From Scytolyngbya sp. HA4215-MV1 (GTDB lineage Bacteria > Cyanobacteriota > Cyanobacteriia > Leptolyngbyales > Leptolyngbyaceae), in NCBI GenBank assembly GCA_019359045.1, contig JAHHIA010000016.1, positions 1 to 64,000 of the forward strand: a stretch of DNA of 64,000 bases. The letters are read 5' to 3'. The position numbers were made by a program, and so were the translations under genes. This document shows, one piece after another, positions 46,425 through 56,482 of the stretch; the first letter of the stretch is position 1, and every line of letters starts with the position of its first letter. The notes below the pieces were generated by a model, which did no database searches, had not been told where the DNA came from, and was given only the letters and a program-made list of their open reading frames with translations.

Positions 46425-48497
46425 CTATGGGATGGAAACTGCTTCAGGCGTCTTATTGACTGCTGCTGTAATTTCTGGCGATTCCACGGATTGAGCAACC
46501 ACGCTTTCATCTTGACTCAGTGCTAACGCAGATGGAGCGACTTCGACAGGGCGTTCTGGCTTCAGCATGGCACCGTCTTGAAACACGGCAAGATCGAACC
46601 AAAAGGTCGTGCCAGCCCCCACTTCACTGATTAAATTGACTTTGCTGTGGTGTTTTTCAATGATGTTTTTGACGATCGACAGCCCTAACCCGGTTCCTTC
46701 CAGGGTGTGTACCCGATTCTCGACCCGAAAGAAACGATCGAAAATCGCTGCCTGGTCTTCGGAATCGATGCCAATGCCCGTATCACAGACTTCAATGCGA
46801 ACTTTAGCAGGGTGCTGCAGCATCGCATCGGATAAAGCAGGATCAAGATTTTGGCGATGCTTTTCTCCATTCACAACATAAGCTCGCAGGGAGACCTTGC
46901 CACCAGGTTCGGTAAATTTCAAAGCATTGCCGACCAGATTGGCAAAGACCTGAAGCAGTAAGTCATAGTGTCCCAGTACTGAAGGTAAGTTAGGTTCAAT
47001 TTCTTGAATTAACTCAATCCCTTTATCCCGCGCATTGAGCTGGTAAGTGCGGAGTGTTTGCTCGACGGGTTGTACCAGGTCAATCGCATCAAAGTGGTAA
47101 ATTCGACAAGATTCCAAGCGAGAGAGATCCAGCACATCGTTGACCAGGCGAGTCAGGCGATCTGTTTCTCGGTTTGCCGTTTCCAAAAATTCGCGCCGCT
47201 CGGCTTCACCCAGTTCTTCCCCATATTCGTAGAGCGTTTCAATAAAGGATTTGATGTTGAACAGGGGCGTGCGCAATTCGTGGGAGACATTGCTGATGAA
47301 CTGGCTCTTGGCTTCGTTGAGTTCCACTTCGCGGGTAATGTCTTGCACCGTAATAGCAATGCCTTTGGCAGTTTCGCGCGAACTGTCGAGTACGGTGGTG
47401 AGCAGAATGCGAACTGTGCGATTGGTTGGTTCTGTGAGGGTGATGCGATACTCGGCTTCGCGGAGTTCGCCCTGTGCGACTTGATAGAGCGATCGGGTCA
47501 ATTCCGACGTGACATCCGCAGGCAGGTAGTGCAGCACGTTATTGCCGACCACCTTTTTACCCTCCCAACCAAAAATGCCCTGCGCGATTGGGTTAGCCAA
47601 AACGATTTGCAGATTGGGATCGAGCAAAATCGCGCCGTCAGCGATCGTCGAAACCAGCGTTTCCAGTTTGGCTTTCTCGGCGGTCAGCTCTTCAATATTT
47701 TGCTCTTCATAGCTTTCTAGCCGTTCTGCCATCTCATTGAAGCTAAAGATCAGCTCACCCAGCTCACCCCCCAAAGGCAGATCAATCCGTTGCTTGAAGT
47801 CTCCAGCCGAGATATTTTTCACCCCCAGCAATAATTCTTTAATGGGTTTGGTAATGGTGAGGGCATTGAACACGGCACCCAAAATCACCATGACCCAAAT
47901 CGAGACAAAAACTGCGATCGTCACATCTCGCGTCAGGTGTGAGGAGGTGACGACCGTGGGATTGGGATTGGTGCCGATCGCCAGCACGCCCAAATATTTG
48001 CCTTCATAGACCAGGGGCACAAACACATCCGTCACTTCACCATCGGGTGTGAGGTGTTGTCGCACCATGGGCAAATCCACATGCTCGGCAAAGTTTTCGG
48101 GAAGTTGAATGCGACGACGAATGGTCAGTGAGTTTTGCACCTCCGACTCAGAGAACGGAATGCCAAAGAAGATGTCCCCTACTTCGTCGGCATAGAGCAT
48201 GTAGCGAATGCTGGAAGTACTGCTGTAGAAACGATGGGAGAAGCGTGCCAACTCGGCGCGATTGTCTTCGGCAATCAGTGGTGCAACATTGGCAGACAGC
48301 AGCAATCCCAGGTCGCTACCAAAGCGTGTGTCGTTGAGGCGCGAATCTTGCTGAATTGAGTTCACTGCCCAAAAGGTCAGCCCACTCATTACCAGGGAAA
48401 CGACCAGAGTGGCAGCCGCCATCAGGCGCGTCTGGAGGGTAAACTCCGACCACCAGCGAGCAAGAATTTCTCGAACTGTTTTCAGGAGGGCTAGCAA
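46425..48497 (-). CDS. nblS: NblS/Hik33-type sensor histidine kinase
   Basis: The 690-residue protein has an N-terminal membrane helix (LMAAATLVVSLVMSGLTFWAV), a periplasmic or extracytoplasmic sensor loop (about 45-185), a second helix near residue 200, HAMP (about 215-270), a PAS domain (about 275-385), HisKA with phospho-acceptor His406 in SNVSHELRTP, and the ATPase N, G1 and G2 boxes (DTGIGI, GTGLGLSIV). The sequence around RYMLYADEVGDIFFGIPFS matches the Hik33/DspA/NblS type. In other cyanobacteria this kinase controls high-light, nutrient and cold responses and phycobilisome breakdown. The partner response regulators are not in this window. Confidence 0.94.
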   Translation of the reverse strand: MLALLKTVREILARWWSEFTLQTRLMAAATLVVSLVMSGLTFWAVNSIQQDSRLNDTRFGSDLGLLLSANVAPLIAEDNRAELARFSHRFYSSTSSIRYMLYADEVGDIFFGIPFSESEVQNSLTIRRRIQLPENFAEHVDLPMVRQHLTPDGEVTDVFVPLVYEGKYLGVLAIGTNPNPTVVTSSHLTRDVTIAVFVSIWVMVILGAVFNALTITKPIKELLLGVKNISAGDFKQRIDLPLGGELGELIFSFNEMAERLESYEEQNIEELTAEKAKLETLVSTIADGAILLDPNLQIVLANPIAQGIFGWEGKKVVGNNVLHYLPADVTSELTRSLYQVAQGELREAEYRITLTEPTNRTVRILLTTVLDSSRETAKGIAITVQDITREVELNEAKSQFISNVSHELRTPLFNIKSFIETLYEYGEELGEAERREFLETANRETDRLTRLVNDVLDLSRLESCRIYHFDAIDLVQPVEQTLRTYQLNARDKGIELIQEIEPNLPSVLGHYDLLLQVFANLVGNALKFTEPGGKVSLRAYVVNGEKHRQNLDPALSDAMLQHPAKVRIEVCDTGIGIDSEDQAAIFDRFFRVENRVHTLEGTGLGLSIVKNIIEKHHSKVNLISEVGAGTTFWFDLAVFQDGAMLKPERPVEVAPSALALSQDESVVAQSVESPEITAAVNKTPEAVSIP

Positions 48498-48590
48498 AGT
48501 TCAACCAGGAAGGAATCTTGGGTAGTTAGAGGGTCAGGGTCACTTTCTAACTGCACATCCACCAATACCCATGTTTATTAACCTACTATA

Positions 48591-49883
48591 CTAGCTTGTC
48601 AGGGGATCGAGAGATTGAACGCGATGCCCAATATCGCGACGATAATAGGCCCCTGCAAACTGGATGGTAGGGATGGCAGCATAGGCTTTGGCGATCGCGT
48701 CTGCAAAAGTTTGTCCCACTGCGGTCACTCCCAATACTCTGCCCCCATCGGTGAGCATAGTGTTGTTTTCCAGTTTTGTGCCGGCATGAAAGACGATCGC
48801 GCCCGTGGCTTCTGCTTGCTCCAGACCCTGGATCGGCAATCCCTTCGGATAACTGCCGGGGTAGCCTGCGGATGCCATGACCACGCAGGCGGAGGCTGCC
48901 GATTTCCAGATGATCGCGGGCTGTTCTGCCAGTCGTCCCTCGACGCAAGCCAGTAATAGGTCCAGTAAAGGAGTTTCTAGCAGGGGCAACACCGCTTGGG
49001 TCTCAGGATCGCCAAAGCGACAGTTGAATTCAATCACCTTGGGATCGCCCTGGGGCGTAATCATTAGTCCAGCGTAGAGAATGCCGCGATAGTCGATCTG
49101 ACGCTGGCGCAGTGTGGCGATCGTCGGTTCCAAAACTTCGGCTTGAATCCGTTGCATCAGGGCAGGGGTAACGATCGGTGCGGGCGCATACACCCCCATG
49201 CCGCCTGTATTTGCGCCTGTGTCGCCTTCGCCAATGCGCTTGTGGTCTTGGGAGGGAAGTAGTGGTCGAATCGTTTGTCCATCGGTCAGCGCCAGAATCG
49301 ACGCTTCCTGCCCGATCAGGCATTCTTCAATCACCACCTGTTCTCCGGCGGCACCAAACTGTCCCCCAAAGGCGGCATCGATCGCGGCTTGTGCCATCTC
49401 TACCGAATCGGCAACGGTCACGCCCTTGCCTGCTGCCAATCCATTGGCTTTAACGACGATCGGGGCTCCCTGCGCTGCGACATAGGCTTTGGCAGGTTCG
49501 GCTGCGGTGAAGACTGCCGATCTGGCTGTAGGAACGCCTGCCGCTTGCATCAACGCCTTAGCCCAGGCTTTGCTGGCTTCGATCGCAGCACCCAAGCGCG
49601 TTGGGCCAAACACTTTGAGATTTTGCTGCTGAAGGAAGTCCGTGATCCCCAACGCCAACGGTACTTCTGGACCGACCACCACGAGATCAATGCCCTGCGC
49701 TTGCGCAAATTGACCGATCCCAGCAAAGTCTTCCACTGTCAGGGGAATATTCTGGCAACGATTCATTACTGCAGTGCCGCCATTGCCCGGAGCACAGAAC
49801 ACCTGCTCTACCTGGGGCGATCGCAACAATGACCACGCCAGCGCATGTTCTCGCCCCCCATTGCCCACAACCAGAATTTTCAC
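48591..49883 (-). CDS. purD: Phosphoribosylamine-glycine ligase
   Basis: PurD ligates glycine to phosphoribosylamine in purine synthesis. From GTG 49883 the protein has about 431 residues and begins VKILVVGNGGREHALAWSLL. Its ATP-grasp domain has GPEVPLALG, AAGKGV and PVVVKANGLAAGKGV-like elements. The frame is open 46 codons upstream through Pro-rich, low-complexity sequence, but only the GTG start after GGGGGAG gives family similarity. It is divergent from the TPR protein gene. Confidence 0.96.
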   Translation of the reverse strand: MKILVVGNGGREHALAWSLLRSPQVEQVFCAPGNGGTAVMNRCQNIPLTVEDFAGIGQFAQAQGIDLVVVGPEVPLALGITDFLQQQNLKVFGPTRLGAAIEASKAWAKALMQAAGVPTARSAVFTAAEPAKAYVAAQGAPIVVKANGLAAGKGVTVADSVEMAQAAIDAAFGGQFGAAGEQVVIEECLIGQEASILALTDGQTIRPLLPSQDHKRIGEGDTGANTGGMGVYAPAPIVTPALMQRIQAEVLEPTIATLRQRQIDYRGILYAGLMITPQGDPKVIEFNCRFGDPETQAVLPLLETPLLDLLLACVEGRLAEQPAIIWKSAASACVVMASAGYPGSYPKGLPIQGLEQAEATGAIVFHAGTKLENNTMLTDGGRVLGVTAVGQTFADAIAKAYAAIPTIQFAGAYYRRDIGHRVQSLDPLTS

Positions 49884-50173
49884 AACTCCCCCAACCCCGA
49901 ACTGGCTCAAAAACAGCAATTTATTATGCCATGTGGGGCTGAGGTTCGGAGTCAGAAAGCAGGAGTCAGGAAATTCCACGCCTTTTCCTCCCCGTCTTCC
50001 CCATCTCCTCCACCTCCTCACCCCATCACCCTTCCCTCCGTTCCCATCTCAGAGTAAAACAGTAGAGGCGCTCAATTTGGCTTCTCCCGGAAACTTTGAG
50101 CGGCAGGTTGGATTCTTTGGTAAAAGTTGTATGGATTGATCGGGCGATCGTAGTCCAAGTGGGAGGCTCATCT

Positions 50174-51637
50174 GTGAACTATCGGAGATTGACGTTGTGG
50201 CTCAGGGGTGTCTCGGGTTTGGGCAGTTTGGTGGGAATGGTGGTGTTGCCAGTGCTGATCATCGGGAGTGCGGCGTTGGCTGCTTCGGTGAAGCCGCAGG
50301 GAATGGCATGGGATAAACAATCGACGGGGGTAGAACCTGCCAAGCCTGCAGTTCCCTTGGAACAAGAGCCAGCTAACCTCAATCCTGCGTCTACCTTACA
50401 GCAGCAGGAACAAACTCAGCCAGAGCCTGCCTCAGAAAAGCCGAAAAAGCCGGAGGCACAACCCGACGAGTTTCCCCCCAATCCATTGGAGATCACGACG
50501 CCTGATCCGTTATTGCCGCCACGGATTCCTGTCGATCGACCCCTGTCTCCCCTAGAGCGCAAAAGCTTGGAAGCGGCGTTAGATCAACTCAACACGGAAG
50601 CCACCGCTCAACTGAAGATTGGGAATACAGTCAATGCCTTTGAGATTTGGGATCGAGAATTGCGGTTGCGTCGGGTTTTGGGACCTTTGCCAGAAGCCCA
50701 AGCCCTCGCCAGGGTGGGTGAAGTTGCCTGGAAAGAAAATCAACCTTACCAAGTGCAGATTATCACTGGCAGATTACAGGCAATTCAGCAGGCGGCAGAA
50801 GCCAAGTCACCTGTGGATTTGACTCTGCTGGAGGCATTGGGACAAGCCTATGAACAAGTCCGGTCTCCAGGTTTGGCAGTCAACATTTATGACAAACTGT
50901 TGGCGGATGCGCGTCAACGCAAGAACCCCGCCCGGATCGAGGCAATTTTGTTGAAGATGGCTCAACTCCACATGAGTTGGTTCGACTATCCCAAAGCCGC
51001 GATCGCGTATCAAGAACTGGTCGCAGTTGCCCAAGCGACCAACAATCGAGTCAATGAAATCAAGTATTTGAATGAATTGGCTTATGTCTATGAGCAAGGG
51101 AAACAGCCAGAGCAAGCGATTGCCATCCAGCAACAATTACTCACCCTGCACCAAAAAGCCAGAGAGCCAGAACCGATCCCGCTCTTAAAACTGAAGATTG
51201 CGGATAACTACATGAAAATCCAGCGTCCTGATCTGGCAGAACGCAATTATCAGGAAGCCTTTACCCTGGCGCAACCGTTGTCTCAGTTTGCCTATGCCAG
51301 TGATGCCCTACAAAAACTGGCAGCGCTGTACAAATCAGTCGATCGCCTGGATGCTGCCCTCAAGATCTACGGCTATCTCGTAGTGGTTGAGCAACAGGCA
51401 TACAACTACTTTGGCATCATGAGTGCCTACGACGAAATTGGCAACATTCATCTCAAGCGCAAAAACTACCCCCAAGCCATCACTGCCTACCAACAGGGAC
51501 TCAACCTGGCAAGACAACTGAAGTACCGCGAAGATCACTTCAAGTCACAAATTAAGAAAGTGCAACAAGCGGCTCAACCACCAAAAGCGCCACCGCCACC
51601 GGGTGCCAGTCATGCAGCGCCGTCGCGATCGGAGTGA
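50174..51637 (+). CDS. TPR-repeat protein with signal anchor, Pro-rich linker
   Basis: The protein has about 487 residues from GTG 50174, which is seven bases after GGGAGG. The N-terminus has a hydrophobic segment (LVGMVVLPVLIIGSAALAAS) for export or anchoring. A Pro- and Glu-rich linker (about residues 60-140) follows, then about seven tetratricopeptide-like repeats up to the C-terminus (for example LKIYGYLVVVEQQAYNYFGI). TPR proteins act as scaffolds in thylakoid or cell-surface complexes. The frame is open to TTG 50096 upstream. No partner can be named from position, as the flanking genes are purD and rimM. Confidence 0.8.
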   Translation: MNYRRLTLWLRGVSGLGSLVGMVVLPVLIIGSAALAASVKPQGMAWDKQSTGVEPAKPAVPLEQEPANLNPASTLQQQEQTQPEPASEKPKKPEAQPDEFPPNPLEITTPDPLLPPRIPVDRPLSPLERKSLEAALDQLNTEATAQLKIGNTVNAFEIWDRELRLRRVLGPLPEAQALARVGEVAWKENQPYQVQIITGRLQAIQQAAEAKSPVDLTLLEALGQAYEQVRSPGLAVNIYDKLLADARQRKNPARIEAILLKMAQLHMSWFDYPKAAIAYQELVAVAQATNNRVNEIKYLNELAYVYEQGKQPEQAIAIQQQLLTLHQKAREPEPIPLLKLKIADNYMKIQRPDLAERNYQEAFTLAQPLSQFAYASDALQKLAALYKSVDRLDAALKIYGYLVVVEQQAYNYFGIMSAYDEIGNIHLKRKNYPQAITAYQQGLNLARQLKYREDHFKSQIKKVQQAAQPPKAPPPPGASHAAPSRSE

Positions 51638-51722
51638 GGAACGGGGGAGGCTAAAGGAGTCAAGAGGTGGAGAAGTCAAGTAGTGGAGCGGTGGAAAAAC
51701 TGGGGAGGGCAGCTTCACTCCT

Positions 51723-52355
51723 TCACTCCTCCAACAATCCACGGGGGGGAGTGATCTCAATGCGCTGCTGGTGCAGATCGACAAGGGGGACGATCGCCAT
51801 GACGAAGGGGATTAAGACTTTACTGCCATTCGTGCGTTCCACTTCCAGCAAATCGTTTCCAGCCGGGAAGACATCGGTGACAGTGCCGATGAGGGTTTGC
51901 GTGGTCTGGTCATACACCGCTAGCCCAATCAGATCACGAACATGGAATTCACCAGCTTCTAGAGGGGGACGATCGCTTTCGGGCACCAGTAACTTGCTAC
52001 CCCGCAAGGCTTCGGATTGCTCGCGACTGGTAATGCCCGCCAACTGCACCACATACAGCCCTTTGCCATGCAGATAGCGACCTGCCAATAACTGAATCGA
52101 CTCGGGGGCTTTTGCGCCTGGACGGAGGAGCCACCGTTCTCCCGGTTGCTCAAACCGTTCTGGAAAATCTGAGTCAGGATAAACGCGCATCTCCCCCTGT
52201 AAACCCTGAGGCGCAATGATCTTACCGATCTCCAAAAAGCCGGAATGAGAGAGAGAGGGGGCAAGATTGCTACTCTCAGAAGGGGCAGAAGCCTGACCCT
52301 GGATTACTGGATGCTGGGTGCTAAGTGCTAATTGCTGACTGCGCTTTTCTATCAC
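51723..52355 (-). CDS. rimM: 16S rRNA maturation factor RimM
   Basis: RimM assists maturation of the 30S head. The 210-residue protein has an unusual N-terminal tail of about 38 residues, rich in Ser and Gln. The RimM domain begins [20 protein letters not shown], and the PRC barrel starts [21 protein letters not shown] later start cannot be proved, so the tail may be an artefact or a real extension. It is convergent with the TPR gene. The downstream partner trmD is not adjacent. Confidence 0.93.
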   Translation of the reverse strand: MIEKRSQQLALSTQHPVIQGQASAPSESSNLAPSLSHSGFLEIGKIIAPQGLQGEMRVYPDSDFPERFEQPGERWLLRPGAKAPESIQLLAGRYLHGKGLYVVQLAGITSREQSEALRGSKLLVPESDRPPLEAGEFHVRDLIGLAVYDQTTQTLIGTVTDVFPAGNDLLEVERTNGSKVLIPFVMAIVPLVDLHQQRIEITPPRGLLEE

Positions 52356-52387
52356 CTAATTTTCTACCACCTAATTCTGATATCTTC

Positions 52388-53692
52388 TCAACTGGCAACC
52401 ACCGATCGCTGCCCACTGATGCTCGATCGGTCATAGATCTGTTCCACCAACTCAGCCAGACGTATCATGCCGATCTCAATTTCCTGATCGCTAGCAGTGA
52501 GGCTAATCCGAACGCATTGTTGCTTGTGCACCCACTCTTCTCTCAAGCCTGGGAAGAAGGAGCTACCGGGCACGACAATGACACCGACCTGCTTCAGTTC
52601 TTGGTACAGTTCCCAATCGGTAATGGGTAAATCCTTCAGCCAGAGCCAGGAGAAGATGGCGCCCTCACCGCGATGCAAAAACCAAGGTAAGTCTTTGGGC
52701 ATGGACTCATCCAGGGTTCTTTCCACAATTTTGAATTTGTTTTGATAGAAGGGACGAATCACCTCAGTGGCGATGTCGGCAAGGGCACCGGAGGCAATGG
52801 CACGTGCTGCGATCGCCTGTCCATAGCGGGGCGAGTGAATGCACATATTGGTCTGGAAGCATTCCAGAATCTGGATGACCCGTTCGTCCCCGATCGCGAT
52901 GCCAATCCGCTCACCGGGTAACCCCGCCTTCGACAAACTCATGCAATGCATCACATTTCCCCCAAAGACCGGAGTCATGTCGGTAAAATTTAATGCAGGG
53001 AAGGGAGGACCGTAAGCAGAATCAATGAGCACAGGCACCTGATACGGTTCTGCTAGAGCGGCTATTTTGTGAACCTCTTCATCCGTTAGCACATTGCCCG
53101 TCGGATTACAGGGACGGGAAAACAGCACACAGCCTGTATTTTCATTGATTTCTAGCTGGCTGAAATCGGGACGATATTTAAAACGGTGGGCAGGCGCATC
53201 CATGTCCAGAAATGGCTTGTATGCCACCACCGATTCTGGCACCATGGCAACGCCTCCGTAGCCTGTATAGTCGGGATTCAGTGGCAAAACAATTTGTTTC
53301 AGCTGCTGGCCCCGGGTATAGCCGCCAAAAGCATTTGCCGCATAAAAGTAAAGACTTTGGCTCCCCGGTGTAATCAAAATGTTACGATCAGTCAGCTTTA
53401 ACCCATAGCGACGGTTAAAGTCCTCAGCGACTGCTTCAATTAACGGTTGATAACCCTGACTATCGCCATACCGACACACCACATTGCCATACTCGGAACT
53501 GGCAAGCAGATCGGCGGTCGATTCCCGCCAGAGTTGTTCCACCTCTGGCAAAATCAATGGGTTACCTGCACTCAAATTGATGAATTCTCGCCCAATTCCC
53601 GCTCGTAGAGTTTCTTTAATATCCTTCATAATTGCCCGCACACCAGTCAGGCGGGACATTTCATCACCAAATTGAGTCAGGGCAGGGTCCAT
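52388..53692 (-). CDS. avtA: Valine-pyruvate aminotransferase-like enzyme (AvtA type)
   Basis: The 434-residue protein is a fold-type I PLP aminotransferase. It has SRPCNPTGNVLTDEE, with the substrate-binding NPTGN, YGPPFPAL and MSLSKAGLPGERIG, containing the PLP Lys in SLSKAG. The closest family I recognise is AvtA, which transfers the amino group of alanine to 2-oxoisovalerate in valine synthesis. Other subgroup III aminotransferases share the motifs, so the exact substrate is inferred. It is a monocistronic gene on the minus strand, 32 bases from rimM, which lies downstream on the same strand. Confidence 0.86.
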   Translation of the reverse strand: MDPALTQFGDEMSRLTGVRAIMKDIKETLRAGIGREFINLSAGNPLILPEVEQLWRESTADLLASSEYGNVVCRYGDSQGYQPLIEAVAEDFNRRYGLKLTDRNILITPGSQSLYFYAANAFGGYTRGQQLKQIVLPLNPDYTGYGGVAMVPESVVAYKPFLDMDAPAHRFKYRPDFSQLEINENTGCVLFSRPCNPTGNVLTDEEVHKIAALAEPYQVPVLIDSAYGPPFPALNFTDMTPVFGGNVMHCMSLSKAGLPGERIGIAIGDERVIQILECFQTNMCIHSPRYGQAIAARAIASGALADIATEVIRPFYQNKFKIVERTLDESMPKDLPWFLHRGEGAIFSWLWLKDLPITDWELYQELKQVGVIVVPGSSFFPGLREEWVHKQQCVRISLTASDQEIEIGMIRLAELVEQIYDRSSISGQRSVVAS

Positions 53693-54120
53693 AAGAATCT
53701 CAATACAATTTGAAAGGCTTTACCGATGCTAACTAATTGCCTGTCATCTTACCAAGGGATTTCAGAAGTTAATTAAAGTTTGAGGGCAGCGTTTTAGGGA
53801 GAAGTCAGCGGTGCAGCAGTTGAGCAGGAAAGGAGTGAAGCGGTTGAAATGTAGCCCTAAATCATATTTTTCTTAACAAAGGCTTCGGAAAACTTCAGAG
53901 AGTGTGAAAAAAAGATAGCAATTTAGGAGATCTGGTCAAGATAGGATCTCATAATCAGTTGGTTCGGTTCTGGATTTGTTTTTTTAGCAAGGCGTCGTAA
54001 GTTAGAACTGAGTCACTCAATCCATGTTTTTAGTGGGGGTCGGCGATCGCAATATCGCTTCTAACTTGACCGAACTGACCGCAACCTCCTTCGCTATCAG
54101 TGCAAAAGTATTAGCAACTT
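53693..54120. other. Upstream region of glgP
   Basis: These 428 bases between the divergent avtA-like and glgP genes should carry both promoters. I see no gene, tRNA or recognisable operator. Confidence 0.5.
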
Positions 54121-56343
54121 ATGATTCATCCTGCTTCTGTAACCCCGGCTGACAAACTGCGGGAAAAACTACCTGTATCGCTAAAACGCCTGGCGGATCT
54201 GGCATATAACTACTGGTGGAGTTGGACACCAGAGCGCCTTTCTTTGTTTCAGACCGTTAACCCAGACATTTGGGATCAGTGTGGACACAATCCTGTCGCG
54301 CTGCTGGAGGCGGTTTCTTACAATCGTTTGACCCAGCTTTCTCAAGATCCCCACTACATCAAACGGGTGAAGGCACTGACTGAGGAATTTGATCGCTACA
54401 TGGCGGCAACCGATACCTGGGCACACCGGGTTGCGCCCCAAATTTCACCTGATCGCCCAGTCGCCTACTTCTGTGCAGAATTTGGACTACATGAATCCTT
54501 GCCGATTTACTCCGGGGGCTTAGGAATTCTGGCTGGGGATCATTTGAAGTCGGCATCCGATTTGGGGGTACCCATGGTCGGGATCGGGCTACTTTACCGT
54601 CAGGGATATTTCCATCAGCGGTTGAATCGCCAAGGCTGGCAGGAAGACTTTTATACCGACAATGTGTTTGAACAGTTGCCGCTGGAGTTGATGAAAAATG
54701 CTCAGGGTGAAACGCTCACCATTGAGCTTCAAGTGCGGCATCGCATGGTGAAAGCTCAAATCTGGCGGGTACAAGTAGGGCGGGTCAGCCTGTATTTGTT
54801 GGATACCGATCGCGAAGACAATGACCCGATCGATCGCTGGCTCACCGGGCACCTCTATGGTGGCAACCAGGAAACCCGCATTGCTCAAGAAGTGGTGTTG
54901 GGGATCGGTGGCGTACGAGCGCTAGAGGCGTTGGGCATTCAACCCGGCATCTATCACCTGAATGAAGGACATGCGGCGTTTTGTTTGCTGGAAGTAGCAC
55001 GCTTAGAAGTGCAACGCACGGGCAAGTCGTTCTACGACATTGAAGCATCGGTGCGCGATCGGTGTGTGTTCACGACCCATACGCCAGTCCCCGCTGGACA
55101 TGATGTCTTTTCGGCGGATCTGATTGACTCTTACTTTGCTGCCTACTGGGAGCAAATGGGGTTATCCCGTGAGCAGTTTCTGGCGTTGGGTGCGCGTCGT
55201 CTGGGCGATCCCTGGGAGCCGTTCGGGATGACGCCGTTGGCGCTTCGCCTTTGTCGCTCTGCCAATGGCGTGAGTGAGTTGCACGGGCATGTTTCCCGCA
55301 AGATGTGGACCATCCTCTATCCCGATCGCAGCGAAGATAAAGTGCCGATCGGCTATATCACCAACGGAGTGCACGCACCGACCTGGACGGCTCCTTTGAT
55401 TGCCGATCTCTACAACGAATACTTGGGCGCAGACTGGCAAAATCGTGCCACTGATCCCAAACTCTGGGAAAAGGTCGATCAAATTCCCGATCAAGAACTC
55501 TGGTGGCGGCACCAAACCTTGAAAGAGCGTTTGATTGCGCATACTCGTGCCACTGTGAAGCATGCGCGGCAGGAACGGGGTGAAGATTGGGAATACATCC
55601 AAGCAGCCGATCGGTTACTCGATCCCAATGTGTTGACGATTGGGTTCGCGCGTCGCTTTAGCCCTTACAAACGTGGATACTTGCTACTGCGCGAGGCAGA
55701 GCGGGCGCTGCGGATCTTTGGCAATGCTGATCGTCCGGTGCAGATTGTTTTCTCTGGAAAGGCGCACCCCGCGGATGAAGAAGGCAAACGGATCATTCAA
55801 CGCTTGATGGAATGGTGCAGACAGTATCCAGAAATCCTCAATCGGGTAGCTTTTGTAGAAAACTACAACATCTATACCGGACAAAAACTGGTGCAAGGGG
55901 TAGATGTCTGGCTGAATAATCCACGTCGTCCGTTGGAGGCTTCAGGTACCAGTGGTCAGAAGGTCTGTTTCAATGGCGGTATTAACTGTAGTGTGCTGGA
56001 TGGCTGGTGGTGTGAAGGTTACAAAGCCGATGCCAACGGTAAGGGGTTGAATGGTTGGGCGATTGGCGAAAATGCCAACACCAGTGACCAAGACTTGCAG
56101 GACAAGATCGATTCCGAATCGCTCTATCGTCTGCTGGAGGAGGAAATTGTGCCCCTCTACTATGACCAGGATGCCAATGGGGTGTCCCATGGTTGGGTAA
56201 AGATGATGAAGGCTTCGATCAAGACGAACGCACCTGCGTTTAATACCGATCGCATGGTTGCCGATTATGTGGCTCAGGTTTATGCTCCTGGCACGAAATC
56301 GGGACTGGAACTCACGTTTGCCAGTGTGCCGTACGCTCGATAG
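54121..56343 (+). CDS. glgP: Alpha-glucan (glycogen) phosphorylase
   Basis: The 740-residue protein begins MIHPASVTPADKLREKLPVS and belongs to the bacterial alpha-glucan phosphorylase group, which phosphorolyses glycogen to glucose-1-phosphate. The PLP Lys lies in EASGTSGQKVCFNGG near residue 614. The length is shorter than classical glycogen phosphorylases (over 800 residues) but usual for this group. It supplies sugar phosphate in the dark. Its start is AUG 54121, and a terminator follows 30 bases after the stop. Confidence 0.94.
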   Translation: MIHPASVTPADKLREKLPVSLKRLADLAYNYWWSWTPERLSLFQTVNPDIWDQCGHNPVALLEAVSYNRLTQLSQDPHYIKRVKALTEEFDRYMAATDTWAHRVAPQISPDRPVAYFCAEFGLHESLPIYSGGLGILAGDHLKSASDLGVPMVGIGLLYRQGYFHQRLNRQGWQEDFYTDNVFEQLPLELMKNAQGETLTIELQVRHRMVKAQIWRVQVGRVSLYLLDTDREDNDPIDRWLTGHLYGGNQETRIAQEVVLGIGGVRALEALGIQPGIYHLNEGHAAFCLLEVARLEVQRTGKSFYDIEASVRDRCVFTTHTPVPAGHDVFSADLIDSYFAAYWEQMGLSREQFLALGARRLGDPWEPFGMTPLALRLCRSANGVSELHGHVSRKMWTILYPDRSEDKVPIGYITNGVHAPTWTAPLIADLYNEYLGADWQNRATDPKLWEKVDQIPDQELWWRHQTLKERLIAHTRATVKHARQERGEDWEYIQAADRLLDPNVLTIGFARRFSPYKRGYLLLREAERALRIFGNADRPVQIVFSGKAHPADEEGKRIIQRLMEWCRQYPEILNRVAFVENYNIYTGQKLVQGVDVWLNNPRRPLEASGTSGQKVCFNGGINCSVLDGWWCEGYKADANGKGLNGWAIGENANTSDQDLQDKIDSESLYRLLEEEIVPLYYDQDANGVSHGWVKMMKASIKTNAPAFNTDRMVADYVAQVYAPGTKSGLELTFASVPYAR

Positions 56344-56374
56344 AGCAAGGTTCAACTAGCGTTTCTGTGTTGCA

Positions 56375-56406
56375 GCCCCCATCAGAATTTCTGATGGGGC
56401 TTTATT
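56375..56406 (+). terminator. glgP terminator
   Basis: The stem GCCCC-CATCAG / CTGATGGGGC (one bulged C) is followed by TTTATT, 31 bases after the stop codon. Confidence 0.85.
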
Positions 56407-56482
56407 GTGGAGTGATTGCATTTCTTTGCAATCACGCAAGATCATAAAATAAGCCTTAGGTCTTCATCCAGCGCATTGAATC

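Noticed and set aside
48877-49832. Several plus-strand frames opposite purD
   Set aside because: They are shadows of the purD coding sequence.
53693-54120. Riboswitch or operator upstream of glgP
   Set aside because: No conserved fold or palindrome could be recognised by eye.
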